Below are positions 15,077-21,649 of a stretch of 29,782 nucleotides of DNA, piece after piece. Every line of letters starts with the position of its first letter. The stretch's first letter is position 1. The notes under the pieces were generated by a model. The model searched no databases. It saw only the letters and a program-made list of their open reading frames with translations, and was not told the origin of the DNA. This DNA comes from Pseudomonadota bacterium (lineage in GTDB: Bacteria; Pseudomonadota; Gammaproteobacteria; Pseudomonadales; Pseudomonadaceae), in assembly GCA_023388335.1 (NCBI GenBank), contig JAEWGL010000029.1, positions 1-29,782 on the forward strand. Direction: 5' to 3'. A program made the translations under genes and the position numbers.

Positions 15077-15793
15077 ATTGACGAGTTGCGTGAGCTTGAC
15101 GGGCCTCGGTTACTGCCCAAGGTCGAGCGCCAGCGTTTGCACGACATGGTGGTCGAGCACCTGCGAAGCTTTATTACCGAAGGGGTGCTGGCGCCCGGGA
15201 AAAAACTCAACGAGCGCGAGCTGTGCGAAACCCTGGGCATCTCCCGTACGCCGTTGCGCGAGGCACTGAAGGTACTGGCTGTCGAGGGGCTGATCGAGAT
15301 CAATCCCAACCGCGGTGCGAGCGTCGCGCGGATGTCGGAGCTGGAAATTCGCGAAACGTTCGAGCTGATGAGCGGGATTGAAGCCTTTGCCGGTGAATTG
15401 GCGTGCGAGCGCATCACTGCTCAAGAACTCGAGGAGATCAAGGCACTGCACTACGCCATGGTGGTCAGCAAGAATCAGAACGACCTGCCAGGCTATTATC
15501 AGCGCAACCGGGCCATCCACGATCTGATCAACCTGGCGGCGCGCAACTCAGCGCTGCGCCAGGTCTACCTGTCCTTGAACCGCCGCATTCATGCGTTGCG
15601 TTTCCTGTCCAATCAACAGGCACCGAAGTGGGACAGGGCCTTGCACGATCACGAAGAAATGATCGAGGCCTTGCAGGCACGCGACGGCAAGCGCCTGAGC
15701 AGCATTCTTCGTCATCACCTTCTGGAAAAACGCGATGCCATCATGCTGATGGTTCGCGACGAGTCCGAACATTCGGATTCCATTCGCCGTTAG
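15068..15793 (+). CDS. GntR-family regulator (FadR/FCD subfamily)
   Basis: A 241-residue regulator. The N-terminal winged helix (residues ~25-85) contains the GntR signature GKKLNERELCETLGISRTPLREALKVLAVEGLIEI in its usual order. The C-terminal all-helical FCD ligand domain (~95-225) shows E-x-x-A and the conserved D/H positions seen in RNRAIHDLINLAARN and DHEEMIEALQARD, which normally hold a metal and an organic-acid effector. AGAGGA lies six bases before the ATG. It is divergent from the aminotransferase operon and 11 bp upstream of the SHMT-like gene, with which it is co-transcribed. Three matching palindromes in the window suggest it represses itself, the aminotransferase operon and the malic enzyme gene; the effector would then be a carboxylate of this pathway (inference). 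Confidence 0.9.
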   Translation: MQNIDELRELDGPRLLPKVERQRLHDMVVEHLRSFITEGVLAPGKKLNERELCETLGISRTPLREALKVLAVEGLIEINPNRGASVARMSELEIRETFELMSGIEAFAGELACERITAQELEEIKALHYAMVVSKNQNDLPGYYQRNRAIHDLINLAARNSALRQVYLSLNRRIHALRFLSNQQAPKWDRALHDHEEMIEALQARDGKRLSSILRHHLLEKRDAIMLMVRDESEHSDSIRR

Positions 15794-15804
15794 GGAGCCA
15801 GACC

Positions 15805-17046
15805 ATGGCGCGTAGCCTCGACGCTTTGCTGCAAGCCTGTGCCAATCGTCTGCCGCAACTCGAGCAGCAGCGCCTGATGCTCTATGCCGGTGCCAACATT
15901 CCCAGTGCCCGAGCGATGGCGGCCTATAGCCCCGCACTCGGCGCATACCCGGCGATGGGACCAACCGGCTGCAAGGAACAGCCGGAAACCGAGCTGGTCA
16001 GTGAACTTGAATGTCGTGCCGGCCAGGCCGCCATGGCGCTGTTCAACGCGGCGTGGGCCGAGGTCAGGCTGGCCAGTTGTACGCTGGCCAACCTGGCCAT
16101 TTTCCACGCTTACTGCCGTCCGGGTGATCGAGTATTGGCGCCCGCTGCCGAGCACGGTGGTCATTTGAGCCAGCGCCGTGGCGGCACTGCACAAATGGCT
16201 GGCCTGGTGGTCGAGGACCTGCCGTTCGATCGCGCCGCCTGCCAGCTTGATACCGCGCGCGCCGTCGAGATGATCCAGCGCTGCAAGCCTAGGCTGGTGG
16301 TGTTGGGACGCAGCATCATGATCAAGGCCGACGATATTGCGCCCGTCGCGCAAGCGGCTCGCGCCGTTGGCGCCATGACGCTGTTCGATGCCTCTCATGT
16401 GTTGGGGTTGATTGCCGGTGGTGTGTATCCCAATCCGCTCGATGCCGGTATCGACCTGGTCAGCAGCTCCACTTACAAAACCTTGCCCGGACGGCCACAA
16501 GGGTTGGTGCTGGGGCGCGATCGGCAGCATGCCCAACCACTGCGTGACCTGCTCGACACGCGGATGCTCGCCAACTATGACGCGGGGCGGCTGCCCTCAC
16601 TGTTGGTCACCCTCACCGAAGCCCAGGCCACGGGTGCCGAATACGCTGCAAGCATCATCGCCAACAGCAAGGCGCTGCACCGGTTGCTGCAAAGCGAAGG
16701 TTTGCCCGTGCTCGGGGCAAACACGGGCGAAGTGCATACCCATCAGCTGCTGTTGCCCTTATCAACCAGTATCGATCCCAGGGCCGTGATGAGCGCGTTG
16801 CAGGCGCACGGCATCCTCATGGGCACCTGCGTCGACCCGACGGTGGAGGGTCATCATGCTTTGCGGCTGGGAACGCAATTCATCACTCGTCAGGGCATGG
16901 AGGCGGCGCATATGCCTGAAGTGGCGCGGCTGCTTGCCCACGTGTTGCAGATCGCGCCCTGCGGGCGGCTACGCGATGGTGCCAACGGCGAGACCCGGGC
17001 CTCCTTGGAGCGGATTCGACAGATGCTGATGGGATTGAGCGCCTGA
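15805..17046 (+). CDS. SHMT-like PLP enzyme lacking folate-reaction residues
   Basis: A 413-residue fold-type I PLP protein related to serine hydroxymethyltransferase. By-eye comparison with E. coli GlyA finds EHGGHLSQRRGG for the cofactor-stacking histidine motif, LFDASHVLGLIAGGVYPNP for the PLP-aspartate/histidine strand, SSTYKTLPGRPQG for the Schiff-base lysine (THKT in GlyA), and ALRLGTQFITRQG for the carboxylate-binding arginine. In contrast, GlyA's SENYTS becomes GANIPS, and its YAEGYPG...RYYGG region (catalytic Glu57, Tyr65) becomes an unrelated LGAYPAMGPTGCKE. It therefore should bind PLP and a glycine-like amino acid but probably does not do the tetrahydrofolate reaction; a retro-aldol on a beta-hydroxy amino acid or another glycine chemistry is possible. 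The ATG with GGGAG upstream follows gntR by 11 bp. Confidence 0.75.
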   Translation: MARSLDALLQACANRLPQLEQQRLMLYAGANIPSARAMAAYSPALGAYPAMGPTGCKEQPETELVSELECRAGQAAMALFNAAWAEVRLASCTLANLAIFHAYCRPGDRVLAPAAEHGGHLSQRRGGTAQMAGLVVEDLPFDRAACQLDTARAVEMIQRCKPRLVVLGRSIMIKADDIAPVAQAARAVGAMTLFDASHVLGLIAGGVYPNPLDAGIDLVSSSTYKTLPGRPQGLVLGRDRQHAQPLRDLLDTRMLANYDAGRLPSLLVTLTEAQATGAEYAASIIANSKALHRLLQSEGLPVLGANTGEVHTHQLLLPLSTSIDPRAVMSALQAHGILMGTCVDPTVEGHHALRLGTQFITRQGMEAAHMPEVARLLAHVLQIAPCGRLRDGANGETRASLERIRQMLMGLSA

Positions 17047-17078
17047 AAGCACACGCCTGCAGCGACTTGCGCCGACAG

Positions 17079-17549
17079 CTACACAATAAGGCGTCGGTTG
17101 AACTTGGTTTCCATGACGATATGGGACGCGGTGTGTGCTACGCCCTTGATCATGTTGATACGCGTGAGTTCGGCATTGAGTTCGCCCAAGGTATGCGTGG
17201 CGAGATGGATAATGAAATCCGACTCGCCGGAGACGGCATACACGGCCTGCACCGCGTCTATCTTGCGCAGTGCGGTCATGACATCGGTATAGCTCTTGTT
17301 GGTGCAGGACGTCATGGTGAAGCAGTTGATGGTCTGCTGCAGTTTGTCCTGATCGATGCGCACGCTGTAGCCAGTGATCACCCCGGCTTTTTCCAGGCGG
17401 TTGATCCGCTCCTGTACCGCGGAGCGCGAGACGCCCAGTTTACGTGCCAATGAAGCCGTGGGCTCGCGGGCGTTGGCTTGCAGAAGCCCAAGCAATTGCC
17501 TGTCCTTCTCGGTCAGGCTGAACAATGAACCGGGAGTGTGCGCATCCAT
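17079..17549 (-). CDS. Lrp/AsnC-family regulator
   Basis: A 156-residue Lrp/AsnC regulator. The N-terminal helix-turn-helix reads LTEKDRQLLGLLQANAREPTASLARKLGVSRSAVQERINRLEKAGVITGYSV in sections, followed by an RAM-type ligand domain (FTMTSCTNKSYTDVMTALRKIDAVQAVYAVSGESDFIIHL). Such proteins sense amino acids. It is convergent with the SHMT-like gene (32 bp between stops) and 27 bp downstream of a truncated DAO-type oxidase gene on the same strand, so its original target may have been that amino-acid or amine oxidase locus, now broken. No strong ribosome site is visible before the ATG at 17549, and its own promoter may lie in the remnant region. Confidence 0.88.
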   Translation of the reverse strand: MDAHTPGSLFSLTEKDRQLLGLLQANAREPTASLARKLGVSRSAVQERINRLEKAGVITGYSVRIDQDKLQQTINCFTMTSCTNKSYTDVMTALRKIDAVQAVYAVSGESDFIIHLATHTLGELNAELTRINMIKGVAHTASHIVMETKFNRRLIV

Positions 17550-17576
17550 GGGTAGTTTCGTGACCTTGAGGCGATT

Positions 17577-18095
17577 TCAGCTTTTATTGATAGCCCAACG
17601 CTGTGAACGCGCTTCTTGGAACATGTCCATCAGCTTCAACCCGGCGTAGACCGTTTGCGCCGCGGCAGGGCCGAAAGGGCCGCCATTCCATTCCAGGCCA
17701 TAGGCCGCGAACAGGCGGTATCGATCCGTTTCGCCGCAAATGGCTTCGGCGACGACACGAGCACCGATAGGCGCGGTGTTCATACCATGGCCCCCAAATG
17801 ATGTACAGGTCCATAGCCCCGATCCCAGGGGCCCGATATGCGGCATTTTATGGCGAGCGTAACCCATCAGTCCGGACCAGGCCTTTTCGATCTTCAGGCC
17901 ACTTAGTTGCGGATAGACACCCAGAATATCGTTGGTCAGCAGCTGCCCCAGGCGCTTTTCATCCTGAAGGTTTCTCGTGGTGATGTGGCCGCCCCAGAGC
18001 AGGCGATCGCCATCGACGATGCGGTAGTAGTCCGAAGCGCGGCGATTGTCGCCAACGGCATCGGTGGTGCGTACCACATCCCGCAAGCGATCACC
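17577..18095 (-). pseudogene. 3' remnant of a DAO-type FAD oxidoreductase
   Basis: About 170 C-terminal residues of a D-amino-acid oxidase-like FAD enzyme remain: VGDNRRASDYYRIVDGDRLLWGGHITTR, then YARHKMPHIGPLGSGLWTCTSFGGHGMNTAPIGARVVAEAI, the usual C-terminal FAD-contact region of PuuB-like oxidases. Family members are ~430 residues, so the N-terminal half with the dinucleotide fold is missing. The reading frame stays open beyond 18095, but there it is antisense to an unrelated FadJ-like fragment and no longer resembles the family. The change occurs near 18095. Loss of the 5' end, promoter and FAD-binding domain makes it non-functional. Confidence 0.82.
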
Positions 18096-18518
18096 CAAAA
18101 GACCGGCAAGGGCTTCTATTGCTATGCGCCTGGCTCGCGCCGCCCGGAGCCGAACCCGGCGTTGATGCCGTTGTTGGAGGCGGTGTCCCGGGACAAAGGC
18201 ATAACGCGCGATGACCTCAGTGATCAATACATCGTCGAGCGCTGCATCTTCGCGCTGATCAATGAGGGCGCAAAGATTCTCGAGGAAGGCATCGTGCGGC
18301 GCAGTGGCGATATCGATGTGATCTACCTGCATGGCTATGGCTTCGCCGCCTGGCGCGGCGGCCCGATGTTCTATGCCGACAGCCTGGGACTGGACAAGGT
18401 GCTGGCCCGTATCCGCGAGTTCCACCAACGCTTTGGCGCCTGGTGGCAACCGGCGCCGCTGCTGGAAAAACTGGCCGCGCAAGGTGGACGCTTCGCTGAC
18501 TGGAAACCCGCTTCATAA
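18096..18518 (+). pseudogene. C-terminal remnant of a FadJ/FadB-like 3-hydroxyacyl-CoA dehydrogenase
   Basis: The plus-strand frame encodes QKTGKGFYCYAPGSRRPEPNP, then ISDQY-like LSDQYIVERCIFALINEGAKILEEGIV, and HGYGFAAWRGGPMFYADSLGL, ending at TAA 18518. These are the second 3-hydroxyacyl-CoA dehydrogenase C-terminal domain and tail of the ~700-residue bifunctional beta-oxidation enzymes. Only ~140 residues are left and no start exists. Upstream the sequence turns abruptly into the oppositely oriented oxidase remnant. Together with the next fragment it looks like a piece cut from a fatty-acid-degradation operon. Confidence 0.85.
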
Positions 18519-18558
18519 CGGCCCGCTTATCGGTCTTTCATTGGCTTGGAGAAATACG

Positions 18559-19035
18559 ATGGACATTCATTTTACGGCTGAAGAATTAGCGTTTCGCGAT
18601 GAGGTCAGGGCTTTCCTGAAGAACAAGTTGCCCCAGGACCTGGCTGAAAAGGTGCGCCTTGGCAAGCACTTGTCCAAAGCCGACCACCTGCGCTGGCAGG
18701 CGATTCAGAATGAAAAGGGCTGGTATGCGACCCACTGGCCCGTGGCATTTGGCGGCACTGGCTGGGGACCGGTACAAAAGCATATCTACGAAGAGGAATG
18801 TGCCCGCCTGGGGGCGCCGCGCACTATTCCGTTCGGGGTCAGCATGGTCGCTCCGGTATTGATCAAGTTCGGCACGCCACAGCAACAGGAGCATTACCTG
18901 CCGCGTATCCTCGATGGCACGGACTGGTGGTGTCAGGGCTACTCCGAACCCGGCGCCGGGTCGGACCTGGCTTCATTGAAAACCCGGGCGGTGCGCGACG
19001 GCGATCATTACATCGTCAATGGCCAGAAGACCTGG
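18559..19035 (+). pseudogene. N-terminal remnant of an acyl-CoA dehydrogenase
   Basis: Starting at ATG 18559 the frame encodes 159 residues of an acyl-CoA dehydrogenase: MDIHFTAEELAFRDEVRAFL, WPVAFGGTGWGPVQKHIYEEE, and the FAD-binding loop YSEPGAGSDLASLKTRAV, up to IVNGQKTW. The family continues with a T-T-like motif and ~230 more residues; here it switches at 19036 to a hydrophobic, permease-like sequence. The fused frame ends at TGA 19095. The catalytic glutamate domain is absent. Gene order hydroxyacyl-CoA dehydrogenase then acyl-CoA dehydrogenase, 40 bp apart, looks native. Confidence 0.88.
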
Positions 19036-19497
19036 GACATCATCATCGCGCTGCTGTTGCTCCCAGGTATCGTCGTGGCGTTTGAAACGGAATGACTGAT
19101 CGCTCATGTGATGAATTGGCTGGCCTATAACGGAGCGATGTTTGTCGGCATCGCTGCGATCTTGCTCACCGATTACCTATTGCTGCGTCGCCAGACAGTC
19201 CTACCGGCCCATCTGTTCGTCAAGACCCGTGAAAGCGCCTACTGGTTTTGGGGTGGGGTGAACTGGGTGGCGATGGGGACCATCGTGCTCGGGATCTGGA
19301 CCTATCTGTCGCTGTTCAACCCGATGACATTGGCTGTAGGCGGCTCGTTCCGCTATATCGGTGCGGCCATGCCTTCTTTTGCACTGTGCATCGTGACGTA
19401 TTATTTGGCCATGCGTTTGGTGATTGCCTCAAGTGACAAAGGCGGTTACCGCAACGTTGATCAATTGGCCCTGAAGAAGGTCAGTGTAGGGTTATAG
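19036..19497 (+). pseudogene. C-terminal remnant of an NCS1-type (cytosine/purine/allantoin) permease
   Basis: From 19036 the frame encodes hydrophobic helices (IIIALLLLPGIVVAF; AYNGAMFVGIAAILLTDYLLLRRQ; WGGVNWVAMGTIVLGIWTYL; YIGAAMPSFALCIVTYYLAMRLVI) with the T-D-Y-x-L-x-R-R motif seen near the C-terminus of NCS1 permeases. About 150 of the normal ~480 residues remain. An in-frame TGA at 19093-19095 interrupts it, so even the fusion with the acyl-CoA dehydrogenase fragment cannot be made. NCS1 carriers import nucleobases, allantoin or hydantoins; which one this was is not clear. Confidence 0.72.
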
Positions 19498-19512
19498 CCA
19501 AACGCTTAGAAC

Positions 19513-19546
19513 AAGGCCCTGGCTCACCGCCGGGGCCTTTTGTTTT
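19513..19546 (+). terminator. Terminator after the permease remnant
   Basis: AAGGCCC at 19513-19519 pairs with GGGCCTT at 19533-19539 and is followed by TTTTGTTTT. It is 15 bp past the permease remnant's stop codon and isolates the TetR gene from upstream transcription. Confidence 0.85.
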
Positions 19547-19553
19547 ATGAATA

Positions 19554-19588
19554 AGGTCATATGATCTGAAAATAAGGTCACTTGACCT
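19554..19588. promoter_or_regulatory. Tandem operator pair upstream of tetR-type gene
   Basis: AGGTCATATGATCT (19554-19567, one mismatched pair) and AGGTCACTTGACCT (19575-19588, six-base arms, two-base spacer) are related palindromes whose centres are 21 bp apart, two helical turns. Both are preceded by AATA. The second contains the -35 box of the promoter, so the downstream TetR-family protein probably represses itself here. Confidence 0.65.
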
Positions 19589-19611
19589 ATGTCGGGTGTC
19601 CTACTTACAAT
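19582..19611 (+). promoter_or_regulatory. Sigma-70 promoter of tetR-type gene
   Basis: TTGACC (19582-19587) and TACAAT (19606-19611) with 18 bp between. Each differs from consensus by one base. It gives a leader of roughly 105 bp before the ATG at 19723. Confidence 0.6.
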
Positions 19612-19722
19612 TTGGCTACGTTGGGTAGGACGCCTGGCGTATCCAGGTCCGCGTGTTTGCATCGCGGTCTTGCCAGCAGGCATTCTGTGAACGTGAAAGA
19701 CCCGCTTTTGGAGCATTACGTG

Positions 19723-20364
19723 ATGTTGAGTGAAACCACACGGACCGAGACTTTGTTCGACAGAACGGCCAGTCCTCGTGAAAAAAAACGCGTGCAGCGT
19801 ATTGAGGACATCATCGAGACCGCCGCCAAGCTGTTCGTGCGTGATGGTTACGCTCAGTTTTCCTCGCGTCGTGTTGCCAATGAGTTGGGTATCAGCCTTA
19901 GCAACCTGCAACACTACTGTGGCACCACCGAGAACTTGTTGCTTTCAATGATCAGGGCAAAAATCGAGGTGTTTGTCACACGCTTTCACGACATTGCCAA
20001 TGAACCCTCGCTGACGCCAGAGCAGCGCTTTATCAAAGTCATCGATGAAGACATGGCCGCGACGCTGGATCCCTGGATTGCTTCGTTTTCATTCCAGACA
20101 TGGGCGTTGGCCGAGCATGACAAAGACGTCAACGAACACCTCAAGCATATCTACGGTGAGTTTTGCCGCATCCTGGCCAGCCTGATCAGGGAGGTGAATC
20201 CCGCAGTGACACACACCAAGGCCGATGTCTACGCGACGCTGATCGCGTCTCAAATCGAAGGATTGTTGTTCTACAACAAGCAGATCGCTGCTGACCAGCA
20301 GCACTGGGACGATACCCTCGAAACGATGCGTACGATGTGGGTCAACATGATTCGTGTGGCCTGA
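19723..20364 (+). CDS. TetR-family transcriptional regulator
   Basis: A 213-residue TetR-type repressor. The N-terminal DNA-binding domain (about residues 25-75) reads IEDIIETAAKLFVRDGYAQFSSRRVANELGISLSNLQHYCGTTENLLLSMI in sections; the rest is an all-helical ligand/dimer domain. The ATG at 19723 has TGGAG nine bases upstream; the frame extends upstream without a better start. Its promoter holds two palindromes consistent with self-repression. The nearest downstream genes are an AraC regulator, an outer-membrane protein and a dioxygenase; the upstream side is only gene remnants, so it may have lost its original target operon. Confidence 0.88.
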   Translation: MLSETTRTETLFDRTASPREKKRVQRIEDIIETAAKLFVRDGYAQFSSRRVANELGISLSNLQHYCGTTENLLLSMIRAKIEVFVTRFHDIANEPSLTPEQRFIKVIDEDMAATLDPWIASFSFQTWALAEHDKDVNEHLKHIYGEFCRILASLIREVNPAVTHTKADVYATLIASQIEGLLFYNKQIAADQQHWDDTLETMRTMWVNMIRVA

Positions 20365-20474
20365 GCCGGATGCTATCAGGCCGCTGCGCCCCGTTTTCTG
20401 GTCTCCACGCACCTGTTTCTGAGTTCTGACCTGCGTTTATTCTTCCTGCTGAATCAGTACGGGAAGTGAGCATC

Positions 20475-21503
20475 ATGGGAGGATCTCTTGAAGACATCGA
20501 TCGGCTGGCCACCTTGCATTTCATTGCATTGGTCGACTCGCTGATGATTGAGGCGGGCCATACCACCCAAGGGTTGCTGCGGGGTACGGATCTTGAGGCA
20601 GAGGATTTGCAGACGGGCCTGCGGCTGATCACACCCTCCCAGGAATACGCCATCTTGCGCAATGCCCTTGCCTTGTCAGGCAATGCGCATCTTGGCCTGG
20701 AGCTCGGCAGTCGGTGTCGATTGGCGGCCTATGGCATCTTCGGCTTTACCCTGCTTTCCAGTAGTGACTTGCGATCAGCATTGGGCTTGCTGTTCGAGTT
20801 CCCATTGCCGCTGGGGACAGGCTTTCAATTGGCCTTGAAGCAAGAGCATGGGGTGGCAACCATGACCGTTACCGACACCTTCGAGGTGGAGGATGAGTTA
20901 CGCGGGTTGGCGATCGAGTTTTGCCTGACGGCTGTGCAAAGCCTGATGGCTGATTTGCTCTACCAGGCGTTGCCGGTGCTGAGCGTCAATATCAGCTTTC
21001 CGGAATTGGCCGATGCGCAGACCTATGAGCATTACTTCGACTGCCCAGTATCATTTGATTCCTCGCGCTCCAGCAGCCTGTCTTTCGATGCCCGCTGGCT
21101 CGATCAGCCACTGCCTTGTGCGCATTCTGTTTCCCATGACCAGATGAAGAAACATTGTTCCGAGCTCAAATCCCACCTGGAAAGCCCTCGTGATTTTCTC
21201 GCCAATGTGAGATCCGCCATTTCTACGCAGTTCGATCCAGCGCCGACGCTGAATAACATTGCATTGAGCATGGCCTGTTCTAGCAAAACCCTGCAGCGTC
21301 ATTTACGCGCCGCGGGCACCAGCTTTAATGAGCTGCTGGGTGAAGTGCGCTATCAACGCGCGCAAGAGCTGTTGATACGGCAGGTACCCATTGCACGTAT
21401 CGCCGAACACCTGGGCTTTAGCGAGGCCGCCGCCTTCAGGAGGGCCTTTCAGCGCTGGAGCGGATGCACGCCTTCGCAGTATCGCTCGCAGGTCAGGCAC
21501 TGA
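20475..21503 (+). CDS. AraC-family regulator with arabinose-binding-like N-terminal domain
   Basis: A 342-residue AraC/XylS regulator. The long N-terminal domain (LRLITPSQEYAILRNALALSGNAHLGLELGSR, AAYGIFGFTLLSSSDLRSAL) is the type found in OruR/ArgR-like Pseudomonas regulators of catabolic genes. The C-terminal double helix-turn-helix contains TLNNIALSMACSSKTLQRHLRAAGTSFNELL and ARIAEHLGFSEAAAFRRAFQRWSGCTPSQYR. I start it at the ATG at 20475 with GGGAAG eight bases upstream; a GTG three codons earlier is possible. It lies 110 bp after the TetR-type gene and 146 bp before the outer-membrane gene, which it probably activates. Confidence 0.88.
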   Translation: MGGSLEDIDRLATLHFIALVDSLMIEAGHTTQGLLRGTDLEAEDLQTGLRLITPSQEYAILRNALALSGNAHLGLELGSRCRLAAYGIFGFTLLSSSDLRSALGLLFEFPLPLGTGFQLALKQEHGVATMTVTDTFEVEDELRGLAIEFCLTAVQSLMADLLYQALPVLSVNISFPELADAQTYEHYFDCPVSFDSSRSSSLSFDARWLDQPLPCAHSVSHDQMKKHCSELKSHLESPRDFLANVRSAISTQFDPAPTLNNIALSMACSSKTLQRHLRAAGTSFNELLGEVRYQRAQELLIRQVPIARIAEHLGFSEAAAFRRAFQRWSGCTPSQYRSQVRH

Positions 21504-21649
21504 AAGAGGTGACGTTCGCAGTGGCAAGTGTCTCTTAAGATCCCCTTTTTTGACCCGTTTGCGCCTTTAGCCCGCCCCCCTCAAACCAGACAATCAATAG
21601 CAGGTCGCCATGATTGGCATCACGCAGTGATTGGGAAGAAGGGGCAGTT

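Noticed and set aside
15403..15804. N-terminal extension of the SHMT-like frame back to 15403
   Set aside because: It overlaps gntR in another frame; a good ribosome site and ATG exist at 15805 and family similarity begins there.
13705..17046. Complete beta-hydroxyaspartate cycle
   Set aside because: The aminotransferase could be BhcA-like, but no dehydratase, iminosuccinate reductase or DSD-type aldolase is present in the window.
18096..18482. Upstream extension of the DAO-type frame on the minus strand
   Set aside because: The frame stays open but is antisense to a clear FadJ-like C-terminus and has lost all oxidase resemblance.
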